From the NCBI GenBank assembly GCA_021735645.1, contig JAIPGP010000035.1, forward strand, positions 1 to 34,743: 34,743 nucleotides of DNA. The letters run 5' to 3'. This stretch comes from Candidatus Cloacimonadota bacterium. GTDB taxonomy: Bacteria > Cloacimonadota > Cloacimonadia > Cloacimonadales > TCS61. The notes under the pieces are model-generated. The model was not told the origin of the DNA, searched no databases, and was given only the letters and a program-made list of their open reading frames with translations. Below, piece by piece: positions 1 through 7,789 of this stretch. The position numbers were made by a program, and so were the translations under genes. Within the stretch, counting starts at the first letter, position 1. Each line of letters starts with the position of its first letter.

Positions 1-2
1 AC

Positions 3-131
3 CTTCAGTCATATCTTGATGAATTCTGCTACAGGTTGAATAGGAGATTTCATGAGAATGAGTTATTAGACAGAGTAATTACGGCTTGTACAAATTCTTG
101 CGGAATTACTTATGCGGAGCTATACGGATAG
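3..131 (+). CDS. IS1595-family (ISXO2-like) transposase, C-terminal fragment cut by window edge
   Basis: Reading from base 3 gives 42 residues ending at the TAG at 129-131. They start LQSYLDEFCYRLNRRF and end with a TYAELYG-like tail. The 'YLDEFCYRxNRR' string is the hallmark C-terminus of ISXO2-like DDE transposases of the IS1595 family, which move insertion sequences by cut and paste. The N-terminal part and the catalytic residues lie outside the window, so intactness cannot be judged. No terminal inverted repeat could be identified between the stop and the downstream promoter at 149, so the right end of the element must be very close to or within 131-149 if the element is complete. Confidence 0.8.
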   Translation, partial: LQSYLDEFCYRLNRRFHENELLDRVITACTNSCGITYAELYG

Positions 132-148
132 TCATTATTTATTTTGTA

Positions 149-165
149 TTGGCATAAAGATTGCT
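149..165 (+). promoter_or_regulatory. Putative sigma-54 (-24/-12) promoter of the LruC-domain gene
   Basis: The sequence TTGGCATAAAGATTGCT has the GG (151-152) and GC (163-164) dinucleotides exactly 10 bases apart, as sigma-54 requires. It matches the consensus yTGGCACGrNNNTTGCW everywhere except the central CG. The expected start, about 12 bases past the GC, falls near 176. That leaves an 18-base leader containing the GGAGG Shine-Dalgarno at 183-187 before the ATG at 194. I inspected the other gene upstream regions by eye and found no comparable match. Confidence 0.65.
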
Positions 166-193
166 ACATTATTAGTTGATCTGGAGGATTATA

Positions 194-1420
194 ATGAAAA
201 ATAGAATATTTATAACTATGCTCCTGCTGCTGGCGATATTAAGCCTGTTTGCAGGGCTTAAGGTGCAGCCGGTGATGGAATGCGTGATAAGTAATGGTGA
301 CGGCACCTGGACAGCTCATTTCGGTTATCTGAATGAAAATCCCAATGTTCTATCTATCGGGATAGGAGTACATAATAAATTTGTAGGTACTCCCAGCGAG
401 GATATGGGACAACCCACAATATTTCAGCCGGGCAGGCATGAATTCGAGTTCTCTGTTACATTTAATGATGGCGATAATTTTGTCTGGTCACTTAGCGGAC
501 CGCGCGGACATGGCAGCGTGAATGCCAATTCCAGCAGCTCCGCCTGCCCACGGGGCAGCGACTCAGACGAAGACGGAGTAGAAGACCAGTATGACGAGTA
601 TCCCGATGATATGCATCGAGCATATAATAACTGGTATCCTTCTGCAGAAGAAGATGAATGGGGCACCCTGGCTTATGAAGATTACTGGCCCTTTCAGGGT
701 GATTATGATTTCAATGATCTGGTGATAGACTACCGGTTCAATCTGGTAACAAACGGCTCAAACCTGGTAATAGATGTAAATGGATATTTTAAATTACGGG
801 CAATAGGAGCCAGTTACAGTAATGGATTTGGCATAGAATTTCCCTTTCATGCAGATAGTGTAGAAGTAGCAGAGATTCTACCAGCCAGTATGAATTCGGT
901 GTTAGAATCGAGTAATACGAATCTGGTAATCTTGTTTTTTGACAGTTCAAAGGATTATATGAGTCCTGCTGGTGAGGATTTTTTTGTGAACACAGACCCG
1001 GAGGAGAGCTGGGTAAATACCTTTGAATTCAGCCTTGCCATGACATTATACCCTACTCAGAATATCAATAACCTGGTCTGGCTGGCACCCTTTAATCCCT
1101 TTATCTTTATTCAGGGAGAGCGAGGGAAAGAGGTCCATCTGGCAGGTTACCCGCCAACAGTCTCTGCTGACCGCAGTTATTTCGGGATCGGCGATGATGA
1201 CAGCAATCTCAGTCAGGAGAGGTATTACAAAACAGCAGGCAATCTGCCCTGGGGCTTGAATCTGCCTGCCACCTGGGCATATCCTACAGAGCGAACTTCT
1301 ATAACAGAAGCCTATTTATACCTGGCAGACTGGGCACAGAGCAATGGAGAGCAACATACTGACTGGTATGAGAATGCAGGTGGAAATACCGATGAATCCA
1401 AGTTGTATATAGAGCCTTAA
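194..1420 (+). CDS. LruC-domain exported calcium-binding-type protein
   Basis: A protein of 408 residues. A reading frame also allows TTG at 176, but ATG at 194 has GGAGG 6 bases upstream and begins a proper signal peptide (MKNRIFI, hydrophobic stretch, AGLKV). Residues about 123-139 (DSDEDGVEDQYDEYPDD) form an acidic thrombospondin-type-3-like calcium loop. It is followed at about 166-182 by PFQGDYDFNDLVIDYRF, the signature of the LruC / DUF4842 domain found in surface proteins of Leptospira, Bacteroidota and relatives. The molecular role of the family is not known; it is probably secreted or surface exposed. It has no T9SS sorting domain. It stands alone between a transposase remnant and a convergent operon, with its own sigma-54-type promoter and a strong terminator. 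Confidence 0.85.
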   Translation: MKNRIFITMLLLLAILSLFAGLKVQPVMECVISNGDGTWTAHFGYLNENPNVLSIGIGVHNKFVGTPSEDMGQPTIFQPGRHEFEFSVTFNDGDNFVWSLSGPRGHGSVNANSSSSACPRGSDSDEDGVEDQYDEYPDDMHRAYNNWYPSAEEDEWGTLAYEDYWPFQGDYDFNDLVIDYRFNLVTNGSNLVIDVNGYFKLRAIGASYSNGFGIEFPFHADSVEVAEILPASMNSVLESSNTNLVILFFDSSKDYMSPAGEDFFVNTDPEESWVNTFEFSLAMTLYPTQNINNLVWLAPFNPFIFIQGERGKEVHLAGYPPTVSADRSYFGIGDDDSNLSQERYYKTAGNLPWGLNLPATWAYPTERTSITEAYLYLADWAQSNGEQHTDWYENAGGNTDESKLYIEP

Positions 1421-1448
1421 ATTTCGCAATATCATTTCTGAAAAAAAT

Positions 1449-1487
1449 AAAAGTTAACCCGGAAAATTATCCGGGTTAACTTTTTAT
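1449..1487. terminator. Bidirectional rho-independent terminator
   Basis: A perfect 14-bp stem (1449-1462 with 1471-1484) contains GTTAACCCGG and its complement around an 8-base loop. Runs of A precede it and T follow it, so it can stop transcripts from both the LruC gene (+) and the groES-trxA operon (-). Confidence 0.9.
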
Positions 1488-1510
1488 TATTTTCCCATTA
1501 ATAAAATGGG

Positions 1511-1825
1511 TTAAAGTGAGAATTTTTTCAGCAGTTTATCAGTGGAAATCAAACCTATATGCTGCTTATCAACTTTCCCTTCTTTGAATAATAAAAGCGT
1601 GGGAATAGACATCACATGAAACTGGGTGGCAAGCTCAGGATTTTCATCCACATTCAGCTTAGCAACTTTAACTTTGTCACTGTACTTCTCTACTAATTCT
1701 TCAATCATGGGAGCCATTGCACGACAGGGGCCACACCAGGGTGCCCAGAAATCTACCACTACCGGCTGGGAAGAATCTAACACCTCTTCCTGAAAATTTT
1801 TACTGTTCAATTCGATATAAGACAT
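1511..1825 (-). CDS. trxA: Thioredoxin
   Basis: 104 residues, the normal length of a bacterial thioredoxin. The redox site WCGPC is at residues 30-34 (C31, C34) and the cis-proline sits in MSIPTL at P75. It reduces disulfides in cytoplasmic proteins using electrons from thioredoxin reductase, which is not in this window. The start codon lies one base after the groES stop, so the two are surely co-transcribed and probably translationally coupled. This places thioredoxin under the heat-shock (CIRCE) control of groES. Confidence 0.97.
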   Translation of the reverse strand: MSYIELNSKNFQEEVLDSSQPVVVDFWAPWCGPCRAMAPMIEELVEKYSDKVKVAKLNVDENPELATQFHVMSIPTLLLFKEGKVDKQHIGLISTDKLLKKFSL

Positions 1826-1826
1826 A

Positions 1827-2099
1827 TTACTTCTCTACCAATGCCAGAACATCGCTGCGGGAGATGATAAGGTATTTCTTATCTTCTACATCAACTTCGG
1901 TTCCGCCATATTTGCTGTAAAGCACTTTATCTCCAACTTTCACCAGTTCCTGCAGTTCTTCATCATTACCAACTGCTATTACGGTTCCCACGTTTGGTTT
2001 CTCCTTGGCAGTATCAGGTATATAAATACCTCCAACTTTCTTTTCTTCATTCACTGTCGGCTCGATTACTAACCGATCATCGAGTGGCTTAAGAGTCAT
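1827..2099 (-). CDS. groES: Co-chaperonin GroES (Hsp10)
   Basis: 90 residues, close to the usual 95. It opens with the conserved LKPLDDRLVIEP, has the mobile-loop segment near residues 18-30 (KKVGGIYIPDTA) and a VGDKVLYSKYGGTEV core. As a heptamer it caps the GroEL folding chamber. An AGGAGG Shine-Dalgarno lies at 2104-2109. Normally groEL follows directly; here the next gene is trxA, followed by a terminator, so groEL must be elsewhere. A CIRCE operator and a promoter-like pair of hexamers lie immediately upstream. Confidence 0.96.
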   Translation of the reverse strand: MTLKPLDDRLVIEPTVNEEKKVGGIYIPDTAKEKPNVGTVIAVGNDEELQELVKVGDKVLYSKYGGTEVDVEDKKYLIISRSDVLALVEK

Positions 2100-2136
2100 A
2101 ATAACCTCCTGTATATTATTTTTTATTTACTATAAC

Positions 2137-2163
2137 TTAGCAATGACTTTTTTAGAGTGCTAA
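2137..2163 (-). promoter_or_regulatory. CIRCE operator (HrcA binding site) upstream of groES
   Basis: TTAGCAATG-N9-GAGTGCTAA on the plus strand. One arm is a perfect 9/9 match to the CIRCE consensus (TTAGCACTC-N9-GAGTGCTAA) and the other matches 7/9, with the exact 9-base spacer. It lies about 38 bases upstream of the groES start codon, where the HrcA repressor would block transcription until heat or folding stress. hrcA itself is not in the window. Confidence 0.85.
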
Positions 2164-2176
2164 GTTTTCCCGTCAA
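2149..2176 (-). promoter_or_regulatory. Candidate sigma-70 promoter of groES-trxA
   Basis: On the minus strand TTGACG (2176-2171) is followed after 16 bases by TAAAAA (2154-2149). The -10 is only a 4/6 match, but the position overlapping the CIRCE operator is what HrcA repression would need. Confidence 0.45.
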
Positions 2177-2366
2177 GTAAAAAAATCGATATAGTAATCT
2201 AAGGTCACTGAGAAATTGTTCAGTTATTTTTCCTGGATAGCTGATGGAGAAAAAAAACTGAACTGTCACTCCGGGGTGGGATACCGGAATTTTAACAAAA
2301 TACTTGACTAATGAAACATATTTCAATGAAAAGCGTATAAATAAAAATAAAGAAGTTGGAGGTAAA

Positions 2367-4016
2367 ATGCCTTATTCACGCGAGCAGATATTAGCTGATC
2401 TCAATCAGGTGCTTGCCGGTCATGCCAGACTGATCAAGAATCCCTCACGTAAGTTTATGATCAAAAGTGCAGTAGAAAACAAGGAAGCAGTAGTAGCTGC
2501 CTGTGGCTGCCTGAGTACCTGGACACCACCGGAATCAACCGGCAGGAGTCCTAAAGATACCTACATCGTAAAAAGAGCAGCCAGTGCAGATACCATAGAC
2601 TGGGACAGTCCTAATAACATTCCCATGCGGGAAGAGACTTTTGATATGATCCTGGAAGATGCCTATGTATCTTTATCACAGCGAAAGAATCTCTATATAA
2701 CAGACCGGGTAGTGGGCGCAGATGCCAGTTTTGCACTGCCAACCCGTACTATTTCAGATTTGGCACTCACAGTGTTATTTACCGATAATATGTTCCGTCC
2801 GGTACCTGAGACTCTGAACACCTGTCTGGAAGGTTTCACCTTAATCGCTCTGCCCTATCTGAAGCTTGATCCTAAGCGTTATGAAGGTCATCTGCGTAAA
2901 ATGCCTGACGGTACTACTTCTAATATGGCAGTTGCCATGGATCTGGATCGCAGGATTGGTATAGTATATGGTTCTGCCTACGGGGGCAGTGTAAAGAAAC
3001 TGATGTTCACAGTGATGAATTATTATCTTCCAGCCGAGGGTATATTGCCTCTGCACTGTTCTGCTAATGAAGGAAATGAAGGTGATTGTGCTCTGCTGCT
3101 GGGTTTAAGCGGAACAGGCAAGACCACTCTGTCTGCTGACCCGAAACGCGCCTTATTAGGCGATGATGAACATGGCTGGAGCAATTATGGGGTAGCTAAT
3201 TTTGAAAATGGCTGCTATGCCAAGCTTATCAACCTGAAAGAGGAAAAAGAACCTGAGATATATAATGCAGTTTTCCATGAAGACCATTATCTTGATCACG
3301 GCTCTATTGTAGAAAACACCATGATGTATCCTAATGGCACTTACGATCTTGATGATGAGCGTTTAACGCCAAATTCCCGGGGCTCATACCTGCTGAGCGA
3401 TCTCAGTAATATCAAAGAATCATCCTGCAGCGGACATCCTAAAACTATCCTCTTCCTAACCGCTGATGCCAATGGTGTACTGCCTCCAGTATCCCGACTT
3501 ACTGAAGAACAGGCAATGCTCTGGTTCCTGATGGGCTATACTTCCAAGCTGGCAGGAACAGAAACAGGGATAGTTGACCCAGTATCTACCTTCTCCAGAT
3601 TCTTTGGAGCACCCTTTATGCCCCGTAATCCTGACGTATATGCCCGTATGCTGGGCGACAAAATGGAGCAGTTCGGCACCAGCGTCTATCTGGTTAATAC
3701 CGGCTGGAGCGGAGGAGCTTATGGTGTGGGTAAACGTATGGATATTAATCTTACCCGCGCCATAGTGGATGCCTGCCTGGATGGCTCACTGTCAGAAGTG
3801 GAATATGAAGAAAACAAACTTTTCCATGTTCTGATACCCACAAGCTGCCCGGGAGTATCTGCAGAAGTATTAAATCCGCGAAATACCTGGAAAGACAAAT
3901 CGCAGTATGATGAACGGGCCAAGAAGCTGGCCCAGGATTTTGCCACGCATTTTGATAAAGCCTATGGTAATAAAGACATAGACGCCAATGTGGCAGCTCA
4001 ATGTCCCGGAAAATAA
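2367..4016 (+). CDS. pckA: Phosphoenolpyruvate carboxykinase (ATP)
   Basis: 549 residues from the ATG at 2367, chosen over upstream in-frame starts because GGAGG at 2358-2362 sits at the right distance and the protein then starts at the family position. The P-loop GLSGTGKTTL is at residues 246-255 and LLGDDEHGW (D266/D267, metal binding) follows, both at nearly the same numbering as E. coli PckA. The enzyme interconverts oxaloacetate plus ATP with PEP, CO2 and ADP. It serves gluconeogenesis, or, in fermenters, ATP-yielding CO2 fixation toward succinate. It is monocistronic, closed by a terminator. A TTGACT hexamer lies at 2304 but no convincing -10 was found. Confidence 0.97.
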   Translation: MPYSREQILADLNQVLAGHARLIKNPSRKFMIKSAVENKEAVVAACGCLSTWTPPESTGRSPKDTYIVKRAASADTIDWDSPNNIPMREETFDMILEDAYVSLSQRKNLYITDRVVGADASFALPTRTISDLALTVLFTDNMFRPVPETLNTCLEGFTLIALPYLKLDPKRYEGHLRKMPDGTTSNMAVAMDLDRRIGIVYGSAYGGSVKKLMFTVMNYYLPAEGILPLHCSANEGNEGDCALLLGLSGTGKTTLSADPKRALLGDDEHGWSNYGVANFENGCYAKLINLKEEKEPEIYNAVFHEDHYLDHGSIVENTMMYPNGTYDLDDERLTPNSRGSYLLSDLSNIKESSCSGHPKTILFLTADANGVLPPVSRLTEEQAMLWFLMGYTSKLAGTETGIVDPVSTFSRFFGAPFMPRNPDVYARMLGDKMEQFGTSVYLVNTGWSGGAYGVGKRMDINLTRAIVDACLDGSLSEVEYEENKLFHVLIPTSCPGVSAEVLNPRNTWKDKSQYDERAKKLAQDFATHFDKAYGNKDIDANVAAQCPGK

Positions 4017-4040
4017 GTGCAGATTAAGTAATATAATTTT

Positions 4041-4072
4041 AATGGCTGCTTGCCTTAGCAGCCATTTTTTTT
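4041..4072 (+). terminator. Rho-independent terminator after pckA
   Basis: A 10-bp perfect stem AATGGCTGCT / AGCAGCCATT (4041-4050 with 4057-4066) around TGCCTT, followed by a run of eight T (4065-4072). Confidence 0.9.
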
Positions 4073-4131
4073 GAGCAGGGTAAAAATAGAAATTGACGGC
4101 GATTGGCAATAAAGTGTGATTGGTAACAAAG

Positions 4132-4707
4132 ATGGATAATAGAGAAAATATGGAACGCAAAAAACTTCTGATTCATGTATGTTGTGCGCCCTGCCTGATC
4201 GCACCGCTAAAGCATTTGCAGGCAGAGGATAAATTTGATATTCGGGGCTTCTGGTTTAACCCCAATATTCATCCTTATCAGGAAAACAGCCGCCGGCTGG
4301 ACACATTGAAAGAGTATGCAGAAAAGATTGAGCTTAAATTGATCATTAAAGATGAATATGAATTAGAAGAATTTCTGCGTCAGGTTGCCTTTCGTGAAGG
4401 AGACAGATGCCGTATCTGCTATCATTCACGTCTAAGATATGCCGCAATTGTGGCTGCCAAAGGCGGATTTGATTATTTTACTACTACCTTGCTGTACAGT
4501 AAATTTCAGAAGCATGACTTGATCCGCGAAATCGGCGAAGCCTGCGGCAAAGAGCAGGGCGTTAAATTTCTCTATCGCGATTTCAGAGAATACTGGAAAG
4601 AAGGCATTGAATTATCCAAAGAAGAAGAGATGTATCGTCAGCAGTATTGCGGCTGCATCTATAGTGAAAAAGAACGCTATCTGCCAGCCTTAAAACGAAA
4701 GGAGTAA
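4132..4707 (+). CDS. queH: Epoxyqueuosine reductase QueH (DUF208)
   Basis: About 191 residues. It reduces epoxyqueuosine to queuosine in the wobble position of GUN-anticodon tRNAs, as a non-orthologous replacement of the cobalamin enzyme QueG. The family cysteines are present: HVCCAPC near the N-terminus (C17, C18, C21), CRIC (C93, C96), which with the first pair holds the Fe-S cluster, and a C-terminal YCGCIYS pair (C173, C175). The start is uncertain: ATG at 4132 or ATG at 4150, neither with a clear Shine-Dalgarno. The shorter form would match the usual family start and leave a leader behind a TTGACG/TGTGAT hexamer pair at 4093-4120. panB begins 2 bases after the stop. queC, another gene of this pathway, lies at 28459. 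Confidence 0.93.
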   Translation: MDNRENMERKKLLIHVCCAPCLIAPLKHLQAEDKFDIRGFWFNPNIHPYQENSRRLDTLKEYAEKIELKLIIKDEYELEEFLRQVAFREGDRCRICYHSRLRYAAIVAAKGGFDYFTTTLLYSKFQKHDLIREIGEACGKEQGVKFLYRDFREYWKEGIELSKEEEMYRQQYCGCIYSEKERYLPALKRKE

Positions 4708-4709
4708 AC

Positions 4710-5516
4710 ATGAAGAGCATAAAGAAGTTTTTGCAAATGAAAAAACAGCAGGAACCTATCGTAATGGTTACTGCCTATGATTATCCTTCCGGGAGATATG
4801 CAGAAGCAGCTGAAATAGACCTGATCCTGACGGGTGACAGTCTGGGAATGGTAATTCTGGGTTATACAGATACTTTACAGGTAACACTGGAAGATATGAT
4901 CCATCATACCCGGGCAGCCAGGAGGGGAGCAACCGATACGTTTCTGATTGCAGATATGCCGCACATGAGCTATCATATTAGTATAGAAAACACCAAAATT
5001 AATGCCAGCAGATTAATTAAAGAAGGCAGGGCAAATGCCGTAAAACTGGAAGGTGGCAAATCCAGCCGTCTGGAGGCGATCAAAGCAATAGTAGATTGTG
5101 AGATTCCGGTGTGTGCTCATCTGGGACTTACCCCTCAATCTATTAATACCATGGGTGGCTATCGGATTCAGGGTAAGGAAGAAGCGGAATACCAGGCAAT
5201 ACTGCAGCAGGCATTGGCTATCGAAGATGCGGGAGCCTTTATGCTGGTGCTGGAAGGTATTCCGGAAAGACTGGGAAAAGAAATTACAGAAAAACTTTGT
5301 ATTCCAACGATAGGCATCGGAGCCGGACGTTATACTGATGGTCAAGTACTGGTATATCATGATCTATTGGGAATGTGTGAATTCAAGCCCAAATTTGTTA
5401 AGCAGTATGCTAATATAAAAGATGAGATAATCAGCAGCATCAGCAAGTGGAAAGCCGAAGTGAAAGACGGTACATTCCCTGCCCAGGAAAATATATATAT
5501 TCCGCTGGAAAAATGA
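4710..5516 (+). CDS. panB: 3-methyl-2-oxobutanoate hydroxymethyltransferase
   Basis: 268 residues, the standard length. It catalyses the first committed step of pantothenate/coenzyme A synthesis, transferring a hydroxymethyl group from methylene-tetrahydrofolate to 2-oxoisovalerate. Visible signatures: MVTAYDYPSG near residue 19, LTGDSLGM with metal ligand D43, DMPHMSYH, AVKLEGG, HLGLTPQS, the catalytic glutamate in LEGIP (E182, matching E. coli E181), and IGIGAG. AAGGAG precedes the ATG. It is co-transcribed with queH (2-base gap), an unusual pairing; panC and panD are not nearby. Confidence 0.97.
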   Translation: MKSIKKFLQMKKQQEPIVMVTAYDYPSGRYAEAAEIDLILTGDSLGMVILGYTDTLQVTLEDMIHHTRAARRGATDTFLIADMPHMSYHISIENTKINASRLIKEGRANAVKLEGGKSSRLEAIKAIVDCEIPVCAHLGLTPQSINTMGGYRIQGKEEAEYQAILQQALAIEDAGAFMLVLEGIPERLGKEITEKLCIPTIGIGAGRYTDGQVLVYHDLLGMCEFKPKFVKQYANIKDEIISSISKWKAEVKDGTFPAQENIYIPLEK

Positions 5517-5552
5517 AAAACACCCAAAAAATAAAAGTGAGGAAGGTAAAAC

Positions 5553-6173
5553 ATGTGGCAAAATGAAGAAATGAGTATTGAAGAAAAATTGAAAGCAACT
5601 CTAAATCTTAAGCAGCAAATGGAGAATAACTTTGTTTCTCTGGGTCAATTACTCTCAGAAATGAAGCGTTACAAGATATTTGCTAGCAGAGGCTATAAAA
5701 CCTTCAATGAATTCGTGGAAAATGAATTTAATATAGCTTCCACCTTCGCAAGTAAACTGATCAGCACCTATGATCTCTTTATCGAAAGCCTTGATAAGGA
5801 TGAAAAAACTGTTCAGGATATTGGTCTTGATAAACTTAATATGATCAAGCCATTTGTGAAGCAGGCAAAATTTATCGAAGCAGAAGCCTGGATCAATAAA
5901 GCCCAGGAAATGCCCACTGCTCAACTTCGTGAAGAGATCAAAGAAATCCGAGAACAAAAAGCTAATGTGAAAAAAACCATGAAAGATGTACTGATCGATC
6001 AATACATCGAAAGAATGGTAACTTTCTTTAATTGTGGACGTAAAGAACTCAATTTCAAGCTGGCACTATATTTTCAGGATATGGACCTGGATCAGATCAG
6101 GGACATAATCAGAACGCGTCAGCGTCAGTTTGAAGATGACCAGTTAAAAGCACAGGAGGCAGCAGATAAATAG
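5553..6173 (+). CDS. Hypothetical protein, helical N-terminal motif plus coiled coil
   Basis: 206 residues, not recognised with confidence. The start at 5553 has GAGGAAGG at 5538-5545; a second Met is 6 codons on. Residues about 20-75 (LGQLLSEMKRYKIF, GYKTFNEFVENEF, ASKLISTYDLF) resemble a helical motif seen in many plasmid and phage proteins of the form 'L.E....Y...GY.SF.EY.E.EF.IS.S.A..LI', which is probably nucleic-acid or protein binding. Residues about 110-150 are strongly charged and likely coiled coil, and the C-terminus is rich in Q, D and K. It is soluble, with no signal peptide. It sits 62 bases upstream of porX on the same strand and may share its transcript. Confidence 0.75.
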   Translation: MWQNEEMSIEEKLKATLNLKQQMENNFVSLGQLLSEMKRYKIFASRGYKTFNEFVENEFNIASTFASKLISTYDLFIESLDKDEKTVQDIGLDKLNMIKPFVKQAKFIEAEAWINKAQEMPTAQLREEIKEIREQKANVKKTMKDVLIDQYIERMVTFFNCGRKELNFKLALYFQDMDLDQIRDIIRTRQRQFEDDQLKAQEAADK

Positions 6174-6235
6174 TTTGTGAACTCATAAAAGTCGGATTCG
6201 GCAATATTTACAATGCTAAAATTACGGAGAAAAAT

Positions 6236-7789
6236 ATGCAACGAATAAAGATACTATGGGTAGATGATGAGATAGATTTACTGCAACCTTTTGTGATCTT
6301 CCTGGAAGACCGTGGATTCCAGTTGGAAACCGTGTCAAATGGTTCTGATGCAGTTTCTATGATCACAAATGATTCTTATGATCTGGTTCTATTAGATGAG
6401 ATGATGCCAGGCATGAATGGTTTAGCTACTTTGAAAGAAATCAAGAGAATAAATTCCTCTCTGCCAGTTGTGATGGTTACTAAAAGCGAGGAAGAAGGCT
6501 TAATGGATGGAGCGATAGCCGGGCAGATTGCGGATTATCTGATCAAGCCTATTAATCCCAATCAAATAATCATGGCGATTAAAAAGGTCATTCAGGCAGA
6601 CGATATCAAGCGGGATTTGATCGGGCGGGAATACGCCCAGTTTTCCGCTCAATTGAATCAGAAAATCTTCGCAGAACCCAATTACGAGGAATGGCTGGAA
6701 ATATACAGGGACCTTTGCCGCTGGGATTTACGGCTGGATGGTATTAATGAGATAAATATCTCCCAGACACATTTTCTGGAAAAACTGAATTGCAACTCTG
6801 AATTTTCTGACTATATCACCAGGAATTACCGGGACTGGCTGCGTTCGGAACAGCGTCCCTTATTTTCTATTGATGTAGTACCTGAAATGCTTTTGCCGGA
6901 ATTAGATCAAGGGCATCCGGTTTACCTGATCGTGCTGGACTGCATGAGACTGGACCAGTATTTTGCCTTTGAGCCTATGCTGAATGATCTGTTCGATATT
7001 AACCTCAATCTGTATTACTCCATACTCCCTACAGCAACACCATATTCAAGAAATGCCATTTTCAGCGGATTATTACCTCTTGATATTGCCGAAACCTATC
7101 CGCAATACTGGAATGACACTGATGATATGGATAACAGCAGAAACCGCAATGAGCATCAATTGATCGATGCACAATTAAGTGAACTGGGTCATAAACTGGA
7201 AGAGAGCCGTTACATTAAGATATTCACACCTGATGAAGCAGCTTTTGTCCAGCGAAAAGTCAATAACTGGGCAAATGAGAAACTGGTAGTATTAGTCTAT
7301 AACTTCCTTGATCTAGTAGCTCATCATCGCTCTCAAAACCAGATTCTTAAAGAAGCAATTCCTGATGAAAAAGCCCTGCGTGACTTCACCAAACACTGGT
7401 TTATCCACTCAAATTTCTATGCCACTCTTAAGGAAATATCTGAGCAGGGAGCTACGGTGATCATTACTACTGATCACGGTTCCATCCGCGTTAATCGAGC
7501 ATCTCAGATAGTTGGTGACAAAGAAACCACCACAACTGTCCGCTATAAACAAGGTAAAAATCTTAAGATCAATGGTAAAAATGCTCTTCTGATTAAAAAT
7601 CCCGCTGAGTATGGTTTGCCTGTCCGCAATATTGTAGATAATTATGCCATTACCCGCGATGATTATTATTTTGTGTATCCCAATTCTTTCCATCAATATC
7701 AGAAGCAGTTCAATGGAACTTTCCAGCATGGCGGTATTTCCATGGAAGAAATGATACTTCCTCTGGCTGTGTGTAAACCCAAAAAATGA
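6236..7789 (+). CDS. porX: PorX-type response regulator: receiver plus PglZ domain
   Basis: 517 residues, essentially the length of Porphyromonas PorX. Residues 1-120 are a CheY-like receiver with D10/D11, phospho-acceptor D54 (LVLLDEMMPGMNG), T82 and K104-P105. A helical linker leads to a PglZ/alkaline-phosphatase-superfamily domain from about 225, with LIVLDCMR (D235), TATPYSR (T266/T268), NFLD and AHH (D359, H363), TTDHG (D413, H414) and QHGG (H498). These are the expected zinc-binding and nucleophile positions. In Bacteroidota PorX pairs with the kinase PorY and controls type IX secretion genes; its PglZ domain has been reported to act as a phosphodiesterase. No porY or ECF sigma gene is in this window. 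It overlaps tsaE by 4 bases. Confidence 0.92.
   Translation: MQRIKILWVDDEIDLLQPFVIFLEDRGFQLETVSNGSDAVSMITNDSYDLVLLDEMMPGMNGLATLKEIKRINSSLPVVMVTKSEEEGLMDGAIAGQIADYLIKPINPNQIIMAIKKVIQADDIKRDLIGREYAQFSAQLNQKIFAEPNYEEWLEIYRDLCRWDLRLDGINEINISQTHFLEKLNCNSEFSDYITRNYRDWLRSEQRPLFSIDVVPEMLLPELDQGHPVYLIVLDCMRLDQYFAFEPMLNDLFDINLNLYYSILPTATPYSRNAIFSGLLPLDIAETYPQYWNDTDDMDNSRNRNEHQLIDAQLSELGHKLEESRYIKIFTPDEAAFVQRKVNNWANEKLVVLVYNFLDLVAHHRSQNQILKEAIPDEKALRDFTKHWFIHSNFYATLKEISEQGATVIITTDHGSIRVNRASQIVGDKETTTTVRYKQGKNLKINGKNALLIKNPAEYGLPVRNIVDNYAITRDDYYFVYPNSFHQYQKQFNGTFQHGGISMEEMILPLAVCKPKK

Noticed and set aside
176-193. TTG start for the LruC gene
   Set aside because: It coincides with the expected sigma-54 transcription start; ATG 194 has GGAGG upstream and starts the signal peptide.
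1717-1920. Plus-strand ORF opposite trxA/groES, and similar opposite-strand frames (for example 5013-5360, 18014-18427, 23551-24015)
   Set aside because: These are shadows of well-supported genes, without ribosome sites or family features.
2304-2366. Longer N-terminus of PckA
   Set aside because: The 21 extra residues are basic, with no family match, and lie upstream of a good GGAGG.
5553-6173. Prophage or plasmid remnant
   Set aside because: The motif is seen in phage proteins, but no phage genes, integrase or att-like repeat surround it.
6900-7789. PglZ domain as a sign of a BREX or Pgl phage-defence system
   Set aside because: The domain is fused to an N-terminal receiver at PorX length, and no BrxA/B/C, methylase or Lon-like gene is nearby.
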